Shown here piece after piece: positions 26,559-35,305 of a stretch of DNA of 64,000 bases. Origin of the DNA: Streptomyces sp. NBC_00576 (GTDB lineage Bacteria; Actinomycetota; Actinomycetes; Streptomycetales; Streptomycetaceae); assembly GCF_036345175.1 (NCBI RefSeq), contig NZ_CP107780.1:6262001-6326000 (forward strand), read 5' to 3'. The translations under genes and the position numbers were made by a program. Positions within the stretch are counted from its first letter, which is position 1, and each line of letters starts with the position of its first letter. The notes under the pieces are model-generated. The model had not been told where the DNA came from. It ran no database searches and saw only the letters and a program-made list of their open reading frames with translations.

Positions 26559-27968
26559 ATGCCTTCTTCGTCCCTTCGTTCTCTGCTCCAGGCGCGCGCG
26601 GACGTGCGTGTGCAAGACCGCATCGCGCTGTCCGCGGCGGTCACGGAAGGCGTCCAGCTGCGCACCGGGGACTTCGCTGCCTGGCTGGCCGAGCGCGGCC
26701 GGGTCAACGAGTTCCGCGTGGACCGCATACCGTTCGCGGAGCTGGACGGCTGGTCGTTCGACCAGCGCAGCGGCAACCTCGCGCACCGCAGCGGCCGCTT
26801 CTTCACCGTCGAGGGGCTGCACGTCACCGAGGAGGACGGCCCCTACGGGGACGGTCCGTACGCCGACTGGTACCAGCCCATCATCAAGCAGTCCGAGGTG
26901 GGCATCCTGGGCATCCTCGTCAAGGAGTTCGACGGGGTGCCGCACTTCCTGATGCAGGCGAAGATGGAGCCGGGCAACCCGAACCTGCTCCAGCTCTCGC
27001 CCACGGTTCAGGCCACCCGCAGCAACTACACCAAGGCCCACAAGGGCGCGGACGTGAAGTACATCGAGTACTTCGTCGGTCCGCGCCGCGGGCGCGTCAT
27101 CGCCGATGTGCTGCAGTCCGAACACGGCTCGTGGTTCTACCGGAAGTCCAACCGCAACATGATCGTGGAGGCGACCGGTGACGTGCCGCTGCTCGACGAC
27201 TTCTGCTGGCTCACCCTCGGTCAGATCAGCGAACTGCTGCCCCGGGACAACGTCGTCAACATGGACTCGCGCACCGTGCTGTCCTGCCTGCCCCATCCGG
27301 ACACCGGAGCGGGAGCGCTGCTCAGCGACATCGAGCTGTTCTCCTGGATCACCGGGGAACGCGCCCGGCACGATGTGCGGGCCGAGCGGGTCCCGCTAGT
27401 GAGTGTTCCCCGGTGGAAGCACGGCGAGAACGCGATCGAGCACGAGGACGGCCGCTATTTCCGGGTGGTGGCGGTGTCCGTGCGGGCGGGCAACCGCGAG
27501 GTCACGGGGTGGACCCAGCCCCTCTTCGAACCGGTGGGCCAGGGTGTCACCGCCTTCCTCACCCGCGAGTTCGAGGGCGTGCCCCACGTCCTGGTGCACG
27601 CCCGTGTCGAGGGAGGCTTCCTCGACACCATCGAACTGGGTCCCACCGTGCAGTACACCCCGGACAACTACGCCCACCTCGACGCGCGGGACCGGCCGCG
27701 CTTCCTCGACACGGTGCTGCGTGCGCGCGGAGACCGTATCCGTTACGAGGCTGTCCACTCGGAGGAGGGCGGGCGCTTCCTCAACGCCGAGAGCCGCTAT
27801 CTGATCGTGGACGCGGACGAGGCCGACGCACCACAGGACCCGCCGCCCGGCTACACCTGGGTCACCCCGGCACAGCTCACTTCCCTGGTCCGGCACGGCC
27901 ACTACGTCAACGTTCAGGGGCGCACCTTGCTGGCGTGCCTCAACGCGATGACGGTGACTGCCCGATGA
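26559..27968 (+). CDS. NDP-hexose 2,3-dehydratase
   Basis: A 469-residue protein built of two homologous halves: FDGVPHFLMQAKMEPGNPN with LQLSPTVQATRSNYTKAH in the first, and FEGVPHVLVHARVEGGF with IELGPTVQYTPDNYAHLD in the second. This duplication is typical of the UrdS/SpnO family that removes the 2-OH of dTDP-4-keto-6-deoxyglucose. The ATG at 26559 is preceded by GGGAG and gives the usual family start; longer in-frame readings run through the broken reductase. ATGA overlap with the next gene. Confidence 0.92.
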   Translation: MPSSSLRSLLQARADVRVQDRIALSAAVTEGVQLRTGDFAAWLAERGRVNEFRVDRIPFAELDGWSFDQRSGNLAHRSGRFFTVEGLHVTEEDGPYGDGPYADWYQPIIKQSEVGILGILVKEFDGVPHFLMQAKMEPGNPNLLQLSPTVQATRSNYTKAHKGADVKYIEYFVGPRRGRVIADVLQSEHGSWFYRKSNRNMIVEATGDVPLLDDFCWLTLGQISELLPRDNVVNMDSRTVLSCLPHPDTGAGALLSDIELFSWITGERARHDVRAERVPLVSVPRWKHGENAIEHEDGRYFRVVAVSVRAGNREVTGWTQPLFEPVGQGVTAFLTREFEGVPHVLVHARVEGGFLDTIELGPTVQYTPDNYAHLDARDRPRFLDTVLRARGDRIRYEAVHSEEGGRFLNAESRYLIVDADEADAPQDPPPGYTWVTPAQLTSLVRHGHYVNVQGRTLLACLNAMTVTAR

Positions 27969-28924
27969 GCGAACCGGTGCGCATCGGGGTGATCGGCTGC
28001 GCGGGCATCGCCGTGCGTCGGATGCTCCCCGGCTTCGAGGCCGGTGCGGACACCGAGGTGGTCGCGGTCGCCAGCCGCTCCCTGGAGAAGGCGGAACGGG
28101 TCGCGGAGCGCTTCGGCGGCCGCGCGGTGCGGGGCTACGCCGAACTGCTGGACCTCAAGGAGGTGGAGGCCGTCTATGTGCCGCTGCCCGCTTCGCTGCA
28201 CGACCGATGGGTCGAGTCCGCTCTCGACGCCGGCAAGCACGTGCTCGCGGAGAAGCCCCTGACGACGAACGCCACCCGCACCGGGCAACTTCTCGGCCTG
28301 GCCCGGGACCGCGGGCTGGCGCTGATGGAGAACGTCATGTTCGTCCACCACCCGCGGCACGAAGCGGTGCGGCGCCTGGTGGCCGACGGAGCGATCGGTG
28401 AACTCCGGGCGCTGCACGCGGCGTTCACCATCCCGGCCCTTGCGGACACGGACATCCGCCACCGGCCCGAGCTCGGCGGCGGCGCGCTGGCGGACGTCGG
28501 CCTCTACCCGCTGCGCGCGGCCCTGCACTTCCTCGGCCCCGGACTGGAGGTCGTCGGGGCCGAGCTCACGCGGGGGCGTGGTCGCGAGGTCGAGACCTCG
28601 GGCGCCGTCCTCCTGCGCGCACGCGAGGGGAGCACGGCACAGATCACCTTCGGTATCGAGCACGCGTACCTCTCCCGGTACGAGCTGTGGGGCAGTACGG
28701 GCCGGATCGCGGTGGACCGTGCGTTCACCCCGCCGACGGAGTTCGTCCCGGTGATCGAACTGCACCGGGGCGGGGCCCATGAGGAGATCCGGCTGGCGCC
28801 CCACGACCAGGTGGCGGCCACGATCGCCGCCTTCGTCGCCTCGGTGCGCGCCGGCGCCGCTCCGGCCGAGGAGACGCTGTGCCAGGCCCGCCTGCTGGAC
28901 GACGTACGCAACCGGGCCGCATGA
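27965..28924 (+). CDS. NDP-hexose 3-ketoreductase (Gfo/Idh/MocA family)
   Basis: A 319-residue oxidoreductase: IGVIGCAGIAVRRMLPGF (NAD(P)), AVYVPLPASLHDRWV, and the catalytic-region EKPLTTNA. It reduces the 3-keto intermediate left by the 2,3-dehydratase, as UrdT/SpnN do. It is coupled on both sides by ATGA overlaps, so the 2,3-dehydratase, this reductase and the phosphopantetheinyl transferase should be made together. Confidence 0.9.
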   Translation: MSEPVRIGVIGCAGIAVRRMLPGFEAGADTEVVAVASRSLEKAERVAERFGGRAVRGYAELLDLKEVEAVYVPLPASLHDRWVESALDAGKHVLAEKPLTTNATRTGQLLGLARDRGLALMENVMFVHHPRHEAVRRLVADGAIGELRALHAAFTIPALADTDIRHRPELGGGALADVGLYPLRAALHFLGPGLEVVGAELTRGRGREVETSGAVLLRAREGSTAQITFGIEHAYLSRYELWGSTGRIAVDRAFTPPTEFVPVIELHRGGAHEEIRLAPHDQVAATIAAFVASVRAGAAPAEETLCQARLLDDVRNRAA

Positions 28925-29688
28925 CCGCCCCGCGGCTGCGGCGGGGGAGGCTGGACCTCTGGCTGCTGCCCGCGCCCGAGACGGTCGGCCTGCACGGTCC
29001 GCTCGCGCTGCACGAGCTGGACGAAGCCGAGCGCGGTCGCGCGGACGCGTTCCGGCGGTCCGCCGACCGCGAGCGGTACGTGGTCGCCCATATCGCGCTG
29101 CGGCGGCTGCTGGCTGCGTACCTGAGGAGGGCGCCGCAGGACATCGCCTTCGCACGGGCGGAGTGTCCTCGGTGCGGCGCTCCGCACGGGCGCCCGGTGC
29201 TGGTCGACTCCGGTGCGCACTTCTCGCTGTCGCACAGCCGGGGTGCCGTCCTCATCGGCGTGGCCTGCTCACCGGTCGGCGTCGATGTGGAGCGGCTACC
29301 GCGACCGGAGCGTGTCGATGCGTGCGCTTCGGCACTCCACCCGAGCGAGTGGCGCGATCTGGAGGGGCACGCGCCCGGGGACCGCCCGGCTTTGTTCGCC
29401 CGGCTGTGGGCCCGCAAGGAGGCGTACCTCAAGGGGACCGGCGTCGGGGTCGGCGGCTGGATGTCGGACGTATACATCGGCGACGAAGGGCCGCACACCC
29501 CGTCACGGCCCGCCGACTGGACCGTCGTGGACGTGCCCTGCGGCAGCGACCACGCCGCCGCGGCCGCGATCAGGGGAGGCGCGCCGCGGCAGGTCGTGCG
29601 TCGGCTGCCGCCCCAGGCGGTGCTCGTCGGTGGAAGTGTCCGGGCGCTGCCGAGACAGGCGCGGCCCAAGAGCCCGCCACAGTTGTGA
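28921..29688 (+). CDS. 4'-phosphopantetheinyl transferase (Sfp type)
   Basis: A 255-residue protein with the two Sfp signatures: PVGVDVERL near residue 119 (Mg/CoA binding) and WARKEAYLKGTG near residue 163. It activates carrier proteins by transferring the CoA arm to Ser; here the target is presumably the cluster's acyl carrier protein. The C-terminal 50 residues are unconserved. A pathway-encoded activator next to sugar genes is less common than relying on the housekeeping enzyme. Confidence 0.9.
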   Translation: MTAPRLRRGRLDLWLLPAPETVGLHGPLALHELDEAERGRADAFRRSADRERYVVAHIALRRLLAAYLRRAPQDIAFARAECPRCGAPHGRPVLVDSGAHFSLSHSRGAVLIGVACSPVGVDVERLPRPERVDACASALHPSEWRDLEGHAPGDRPALFARLWARKEAYLKGTGVGVGGWMSDVYIGDEGPHTPSRPADWTVVDVPCGSDHAAAAAIRGGAPRQVVRRLPPQAVLVGGSVRALPRQARPKSPPQL

Positions 29689-29699
29689 GGAGAAGAGCG

Positions 29700-31292
29700 A
29701 TGACCGTCTTGGACGACCGCCCGGAGGAGAGGCACCAACTCGACGACGCGCGCGGGCGCGTGGCCGAGCTGCACGAGATCCGTGCGACGGCCCTGGCCGG
29801 CCCCGGCGAGAAGGCGACCGAGGCGCAGCACGCCAAGGGCAAGCTGACCGCACGGGAGCGCATCGAACTGCTCCTCGACCCGGGTTCCTTCCAGGAGGTC
29901 GAGCAGCTGCGCCGGCACCGGGCGACCGGGTTCGGCCTGGAGGCCAAGAAGCCCTACACGGACGGTGTGATCACCGGCTGGGGCACGGTGGAGGGCCGTA
30001 CGGTCTTCGTCTACGCCCATGACTTCCGGATCTTCGGCGGCGCGCTGGGCGAGGCCCACGCCACGAAGATCCACAAGATCATGGACATGGCCATCGCGGC
30101 CGGTGCGCCGCTGGTCTCCCTCAACGACGGCGCGGGCGCCCGGATCCAGGAGGGCGTCTCGGCGCTCGCCGGCTACGGTGGCATCTTCCAGCGCAACACC
30201 AAGGCCTCCGGCGTCATCCCGCAGATCAGCGTCATGCTCGGCCCCTGCGCGGGCGGCGCGGCCTACAGTCCCGCCCTCACCGACTTCGTCTTCATGGTCC
30301 GCGAGACGTCCCAGATGTTCATCACCGGACCGGACGTGGTCAAGGCGGTGACGGGCGAGGAGATCACCCAGAACGGCCTCGGCGGCGCCGACGTGCACGC
30401 CGAGACCTCCGGCGTCGCACACTTCGCGTACGACGACGAGGAGACCTGCATCACCGAGGTGCGCTACCTCCTGTCGATGCTCCCGCAGAACAACCGGGAG
30501 CTGCCTCCGACGGCCGTCTCCGACGACTCGGCCCACCGCCGGAGCACCGCGCTCCTGGACCTGGTCCCGGCCGACGGCAACCGCCCCTACGACATGGCCA
30601 AGGTCATCGAGGAACTCGTCGACGACGGCGACTACCTGGAGGTCCACGAGCGCTGGGCCCGCAACATCATCTGCGCGCTGGCACGCCTGGACGGTGAGGT
30701 GGTGGGCATCGTCGCCAACCAGCCGCAGACCCTCGCGGGGGTGCTCGACATCGAGGCCTCCGAGAAGGCAGCGCGTTTCGTGCAGATGTGCGACGCCTTC
30801 AGCATCCCGATCATCACCATCCTGGACGTCCCCGGCTTCCTGCCCGGTGTCGACCAGGAGCACGGCGGAATCATCCGCCACGGCGCCAAGCTGCTGTACG
30901 CCTACTGCAACGCGACCGTCCCCCGGATCTCCCTTATCCTGCGCAAGGCGTACGGAGGTGCCTACATCGTCATGGACAGCCAGTCCATCGGCGCGGACCT
31001 CACCTACGCCTGGCCGACGAACGAGATCGCCGTGATGGGCGCCGAAGGTGCCGCCAACGTCATCTTCCGGCGTCAGATCGCCGAGGCCGAGGACCCCGAG
31101 GCGATGCGGGCCCGCATGGTCAAGGAGTACAAGGCCGAGCTGATGCACCCGTACTACGCGGCCGAACGCGGCCTGGTCGACGACATCATCGACCCGGCCG
31201 ACACCCGCGAGGTGCTCATCAGGTCCCTGGCGATGCTCCGCACCAAGCACGCCGACCTGCCCTCCCGCAAGCACGGCAACCCGCCGTTGTGA
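29700..31292 (+). CDS. Acyl-CoA carboxylase beta (carboxyltransferase) subunit
   Basis: A 530-residue protein of the AccD/PccB family: KLTARERIELLLDPGSF, YAHDFRIFGGALGEAHA, the acyl-CoA oxyanion segment SLNDGAGARIQEGVSAL, and DVPGFLPGVDQEHGGIIRHGAKLLYAY for biotin. With the epsilon subunit at 2336 and a housekeeping alpha subunit, it should make malonyl-CoA (or propionyl-derived extender). TGAGGAGAAG ribosome site. Last gene of the block; no terminator is obvious before the decayed region. Confidence 0.93.
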   Translation: MTVLDDRPEERHQLDDARGRVAELHEIRATALAGPGEKATEAQHAKGKLTARERIELLLDPGSFQEVEQLRRHRATGFGLEAKKPYTDGVITGWGTVEGRTVFVYAHDFRIFGGALGEAHATKIHKIMDMAIAAGAPLVSLNDGAGARIQEGVSALAGYGGIFQRNTKASGVIPQISVMLGPCAGGAAYSPALTDFVFMVRETSQMFITGPDVVKAVTGEEITQNGLGGADVHAETSGVAHFAYDDEETCITEVRYLLSMLPQNNRELPPTAVSDDSAHRRSTALLDLVPADGNRPYDMAKVIEELVDDGDYLEVHERWARNIICALARLDGEVVGIVANQPQTLAGVLDIEASEKAARFVQMCDAFSIPIITILDVPGFLPGVDQEHGGIIRHGAKLLYAYCNATVPRISLILRKAYGGAYIVMDSQSIGADLTYAWPTNEIAVMGAEGAANVIFRRQIAEAEDPEAMRARMVKEYKAELMHPYYAAERGLVDDIIDPADTREVLIRSLAMLRTKHADLPSRKHGNPPL

Positions 31293-31411
31293 CCGCCGCC
31301 GAGTCACCGCCGTCCGGCGATCGTCACTGACCCTTGGAGTAGACAGGTAGCGCGTACTCATGATGTCGACCCCGGCGCCGGCACACTTCATGCTGTCGGT
31401 GTCACTCGGGC

Positions 31412-31500
31412 GTTGATGGTTCTCGTTGACGCGGTCACCAGCGTGGAGATCCACCCCGGCGCGGAACTCGGCCGCAGGGTCTTCATCGGGGAGCCATCGA
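31412..31500 (+). pseudogene. Serine O-acetyltransferase fragment
   Basis: A stretch of about 20 recognisable residues, TSVEIHPGAELGRRVFIGE, matches the hexapeptide-repeat opening of CysE-type serine acetyltransferases (the typical form is TGVEIHPGA-IG-RLFI). Nothing of the rest is left and no start is evident. It is read with the cysteine synthase fragment just downstream as debris of a cysteine-forming gene pair. Confidence 0.5.
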
Positions 31501-31565
31501 CCGGGCCGAGGAACTGCACCGTGCCACCCCGAGCTCGCGGTACGCCCGGCAGCACGCGAACGACT

Positions 31566-31755
31566 GACCGTCTCCGACGAGAGGCGATGGACACGGCCCG
31601 CTGGCTCGCCCGCAGCCTGGGCGTGCCTGCCAGGATCTTCTCCGGCGCGGCGGTGCACGCCGCCCGGCGGCTCACCCGGCTCCCGGAGAACGCGGGCAAG
31701 ACCGTCGTCACCATCCTGCCCGACACTGGCGAGCGCCACCTCAGCATCTGGTCCC
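31566..31755 (+). pseudogene. Cysteine synthase C-terminal fragment
   Basis: VSDE in one frame continues after a frameshift as AMDTARWLARSLGVPARIFSG, then AAVHAARRLTRLPENAGKT and VVTILPDTGERHLS. This is the C-terminal signature of CysK-type PLP enzymes (SGAAVxAA, ENxGKTxVxxLPDTGERYLS). The N-terminal two-thirds, including the PLP lysine, is absent. It lies just upstream of two ATP-grasp genes. Confidence 0.75.
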
Positions 31756-31848
31756 CCCGCCCCGGCGGCGGAGGCCGACGCGTGACCAGGGCCAAGGCGC
31801 CCCCAAGTCCCTCTTGCCGCACACACTTCCAGGGAAGGAACGGCCCGC

Positions 31849-32900
31849 TTGAACCCGGACACCGCACTGCTGCTTGTAGGAGCCGACGACGAGACCGTGC
31901 GGAAGGCCAAGCAACTCGGCCTGCACATCCTGCTGTTGCAGCATCCCAGCAAGCTCAGTGCCGAACAGGAGCGACTCGCGGACGTCATCCGGGTCCTCAC
32001 TACACCGAGTGGGCCGAGGTCGAGCCTGCCGCCCGGGCGCTGCGGCAGTCGCCGGGATTCGCCGCCGCCCTCTCCATCACCGAAGCGGGGCTGGAGAACG
32101 CCGGGCGGATCAACGACCTGTTCAGCCTCGGCGGCACCGGGTACGAGGTGGCCAGGCGCATCCGCGACAGGTGGGCCATGCGTCTGCACCTGACCGTGCG
32201 GGACCCGGAGGCGGTGGGCGCGGCTCCGCTCTTGAAGCGCGAGGACCTCGACGCCTTCGCCGCCGGCCACGGCTACCCGTTCATCGTCAAGCCGGCCGAC
32301 GGCACGGCGAGCCTGGGTGTCTTCCGGGTCGCCGCCCCCGCCGACGCCGACCGCGTCTGGGCGGAGGTGGAACGGCTGCGCGGAACGCACACCGACCGGA
32401 TCTCGACACTGTTCGTCCTGCAGGACTTCCTGATGGAGGAGTACGTCGGCGGACCCGAGTTCAGCGTCGAGTCCTTCAGCTTCGCCGGTCGGCACGTCGT
32501 CGTGGCGATCACCGAGAAGTTCGTCGGCCCCCGCCACTTCGCCGAGCTCGGCCACGCCGTGCCGGCGCGCCTCAAGGTGGCCGTGGCCGAGGAGGTGCGT
32601 GAGCGTGTGCGCGGTTTCCTCGACCTGATCGGCCTCAGGGACGGCGTCTGCTACACCGAGGTGAGGCCCGGCGCGCGGGGACCCGCGATCGGCGACACCG
32701 TGCGCGCTCTGAAGGACAACTGGGACCGGCTCGGCCTGGTGGCCGTCACAGGGCCGGACGCCACGGCCACGATCCGGCGGGGCGCGGAGCTCGTCAGTGA
32801 CACGGTCGAGATCCGGATCGCCGGTGCCGACGGCAGTGGCAGCCGCGGTCGGGTCACCGAGGCCGAAGACCTCGCGCCCGTCACAGGGGGCGTGGCATGA
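31849..32900 (+). pseudogene. ATP-grasp ligase interrupted by a frameshift
   Basis: The N-terminus (NPDTALLLVGADDETVRKAK) starts at a TTG behind AGGGAAGGAA and stays in frame to ADVIRVL near 31999. The continuation HYTEWAEVEPAARALRQSPGF is then in another frame, running to the stop at 32900 with the ATP-grasp core: YPFIVKPADGTASLGVFRV, FLMEEYVGGPEFSVESFSF and VCYTEVRPGARGP. A single-base change around 32000 explains it; the rest looks undamaged, so the lesion is recent or a sequencing error. ATP-grasp ligases join carboxylates to amines or thiols. Overlaps the next ligase by 4 bases. Confidence 0.8.
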
Positions 32901-34168
32901 GCGTACTGATCCTGCACCGCAACCCGTTCGAGCCCTTCCCGTACGGGCGTTGGCTCGCCGACTACCCGGGGGGCATCGTCGTCCTCGCCGCCCACGACAA
33001 GCTCGTGCCGTTCGGTGAGCAGGTGCCGACGGGGGACCACGGCTTTGCGCACCTGGAGATCCTCGGCGACTTCGAGGACGAGGAGTTGGTACTCGCACGG
33101 GCCCAGAAGCTCGCGAACGAGTTCGCTGTCCGGCACGTCGTGGCGCACCACGAGGGTGACGTGATCCTGGCGGCCTGGCTGCGCGAATGCCGGGCGCTGG
33201 AGGGAGCCTGGACCGCCGACGTGCTGCCGTTCCGGGACAAGGCGCTGATGAAGGAGCGCCTTGAGCAGGCGGGCATCGAGGTCGCCCGGTACACGGTGCC
33301 GCAGAACGCCGCGGAAGCCCTGGCCTTCGCTGAGCAGCTCGGATTCCCGCTGGTGCTCAAGGAACGGGCGGGCTTCAGCTCCATCGGCCTGCGTATCCTG
33401 CGTGACCGGGACGAGCTGCGGAGCCACGCCGCGCGGGTATTCGCCGACTCCCCGCGCGATGACCTGATCCTGGAGTCGTTCGTCCCGGGCCGCATGTGCC
33501 ATGTCGACGGTCTCGTGTGTGACGGACGCACCGCGGTGGCCTGGCCCTCCGAGTACCAGTACGACCTGGCCTCCTACGGCTGGGACCCGGGCGCCCGTGT
33601 CGACCTGACCCTCGACCCGGACGACCCGCTCACCGAACGCCTGCTGTCCCTGACCAACCGGGCGCTGGCCGCCCTGCGACGGCCCTACGGCAGGTTGCAG
33701 GACCACGGCTTCCACGCGGAGATCTTCCACACGCCGGACGACCGTCTCGTGCTGTGCGAGATCGCGTGCCGGCCGGGTGGCGCCAAGGTCCGTGAGGTCT
33801 TCCACACCCTGTTCGGCTACAACCTCGGCGAGTACGCGACGCGAGCGGGCGTCGGACTCCCGCTGCCCCTGCTGGAGCCGAGCCGGCGCGACGGGACACG
33901 GCCGCGACCGCTGTCCATGGCGGGGCAGGTGCTGATGATGAAGCGACCGGGCCACGTCCGCTCCCTGCCGGCCGTCCCGGACGACCCCTGGGTGGAACGC
34001 TTCTGGCTCTACGGCCGGGTGGGACAGGTGATTCCGGCGGCCTCGGGCTCGTCGGACTTCCTCACCTGCGCCGTCGCGTCGGCGCACACGCGCGCGGGGT
34101 GCGAGAGCAGACTGCGGGACCTCGGGGCGCGTTTCGAGGCCCAGACCGAGATCGTGGCGATGCCATGA
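32897..34168 (+). CDS. ATP-grasp ligase
   Basis: A 423-residue ATP-grasp protein. The substrate-binding Rossmann-like part covers residues 1-110; the nucleotide-binding part follows: FPLVLKERAGFSSIGLRIL, ILESFVPGRMCHVDGLV and the Mg-binding HAEIFHTPDDRLVLCEIACRPGG. Coupled by ATGA to the broken ligase upstream. Such ligases often form peptide or amide bonds to amino acids; with cysteine-synthase debris beside it, an aminoacylation of a product or a small peptide is conceivable but unproven. Confidence 0.88.
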   Translation: MSVLILHRNPFEPFPYGRWLADYPGGIVVLAAHDKLVPFGEQVPTGDHGFAHLEILGDFEDEELVLARAQKLANEFAVRHVVAHHEGDVILAAWLRECRALEGAWTADVLPFRDKALMKERLEQAGIEVARYTVPQNAAEALAFAEQLGFPLVLKERAGFSSIGLRILRDRDELRSHAARVFADSPRDDLILESFVPGRMCHVDGLVCDGRTAVAWPSEYQYDLASYGWDPGARVDLTLDPDDPLTERLLSLTNRALAALRRPYGRLQDHGFHAEIFHTPDDRLVLCEIACRPGGAKVREVFHTLFGYNLGEYATRAGVGLPLPLLEPSRRDGTRPRPLSMAGQVLMMKRPGHVRSLPAVPDDPWVERFWLYGRVGQVIPAASGSSDFLTCAVASAHTRAGCESRLRDLGARFEAQTEIVAMP

Positions 34169-34341
34169 AGCGCCTGTCGGTACAGACCCGCTACATGCTC
34201 GGCATGGTGGTCGACCGACCGGCAGCGGTACGTATCTGCCGCGGTCGGCGTGATCACCCGCTGGAGGGCGGAATCATCCGGTGGCAGCGCGAAGGCGGCG
34301 CCGTGGAGACCGGCGAGAAATCCGCGGGCACCGCCTTCTGA
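34165..34341 (+). CDS. Short hypothetical frame overlapping the ATP-grasp stop
   Basis: ATG overlaps the ligase stop (ATGA) and gives 58 residues beginning MKRLSVQTRYMLGMVVDRP, with no recognised domain. The ATGA overlap suggests a real third gene once began here; the remaining sequence loses any coding character after about 40 residues. It may be the stub of a deleted transporter or enzyme. Confidence 0.3.
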   Translation: MKRLSVQTRYMLGMVVDRPAAVRICRGRRDHPLEGGIIRWQREGGAVETGEKSAGTAF

Positions 34342-34794
34342 CAGCTCCGGCCCGTCGTCTGGTAGTCGCCGTACCCGCCGCCATTTCGACGACCTTCTGG
34401 ACCGACCGAAGCCGCGGGCCGGAGAAGACCTGGGCCTACGGGCCTTACCGTCCCCGGATCCGCCACGCGTTCATCCCGGTCGGTACCCCGACGACATCAC
34501 GCAGGCCACCGCTGTGGCCACCGCCCGGCTCAACGCCTATGCCAGGCCGTGGATCTGAGGCCAGCCGGCCCCGCCCACCCGCGAACGACGACGCCGATAT
34601 GCGTATGTCCAATGAGGAATCCAGCACTTGAACGTCGCTGATTCCGGTCGGCTCGAGGAATACGCGGCGGCTTTCACCGCCGACGGACGACCGCCGGCAC
34701 CGTCGCCGAGTCGCAGGCGTTCAACAAGCGGTTCGACAACGGAACCTGTGGTCGGCCCCGGTTGCGGCCTGCCACTCATGGACATCCTGAGGAA
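34342..34794. other. Gene-free decayed stretch
   Basis: No reading frame here shows a recognisable family. A short frame from a TTG at 34628 (NVADSGRLEEYAAAFTADG) has no counterpart I know. Together with flanking fragments it looks like the deletion scar of a former cluster arm. Confidence 0.4.
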
Positions 34795-35000
34795 GCCCGC
34801 GCAGCGGGATACGTACCGCTGCCCGGGGCCGCTGCCGTGGTGCACCACGGAGCGGTACGTTCGCGGTGGCGGAGACCCAGCGGGTACCGCAGATCATCGT
34901 CCCCGTCCCCAATTCCATCGTGGTCGACCGGGAGGGTCCGTCCGTGGACGACCTGCGCCTCGGCATCGAGCAGGTGGTGAAGGACACCGCGTCGCCAAGG
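34795..35000 (+). pseudogene. Glycosyltransferase C-terminal remnant
   Basis: GYVPLPGAAAVVHHGAV (one frame, 34810-34860) joins, after a frameshift, to TFAVAETQRVPQIIVPVPNS and SVDDLRLGIEQVVKDTA (another frame, to about 34995). Together these reproduce the HHGGxGTF...G-PQ-V donor site of GT1 antibiotic glycosyltransferases. The N-terminal half is missing. It implies the cluster once had a second sugar transfer. Confidence 0.65.
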
Positions 35001-35305
35001 GGCGGCACACTGCATCGACGGTCCCTGGGTCTACTGGGGCCGCTGGAAGTGGTGTCACTCCTGGAACCGGCTCACGGCCGGGCGATCGGGCCGCTGAGGG
35101 CCACTTGCCGCGCGTCGTCGGCCGCGTCGTCCGGAGCCTACGACCGGGGCCCAGGGGCTGTGCCGGCCCGGAAGCCGCGATCGCCGTTGATCGTCGGGTC
35201 CCGGATCCTCTGTCACAGGGCCTGGAATGTGCCGGAGTTCTTGGAGGAGCCCCGGGAGAGGATTCGGCAGTCGGGGCAACAGCCGTGCGAGGGCCGTCGA
35301 AAAAA
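35001..35305. other. Gene-free stretch before the response regulator
   Basis: No convincing coding sequence on either strand and no clear hairpin. It separates the glycosyltransferase remnant from the 3' end of the convergently oriented response regulator gene. Confidence 0.4.

Noticed and set aside
1..31292. Identification of the cluster as a named compound's pathway
   Set aside because: The ketosynthase genes are outside the window and several tailoring sets (angucycline, anthracycline, naphthoquinone types) share these families; only the compound class is supported.
28725..33098. A 1457-codon open frame on the minus strand
   Set aside because: It runs antisense across several clear genes and consists of low-complexity Arg/Gly/Val-rich sequence typical of GC-rich shadow frames; no motif found.
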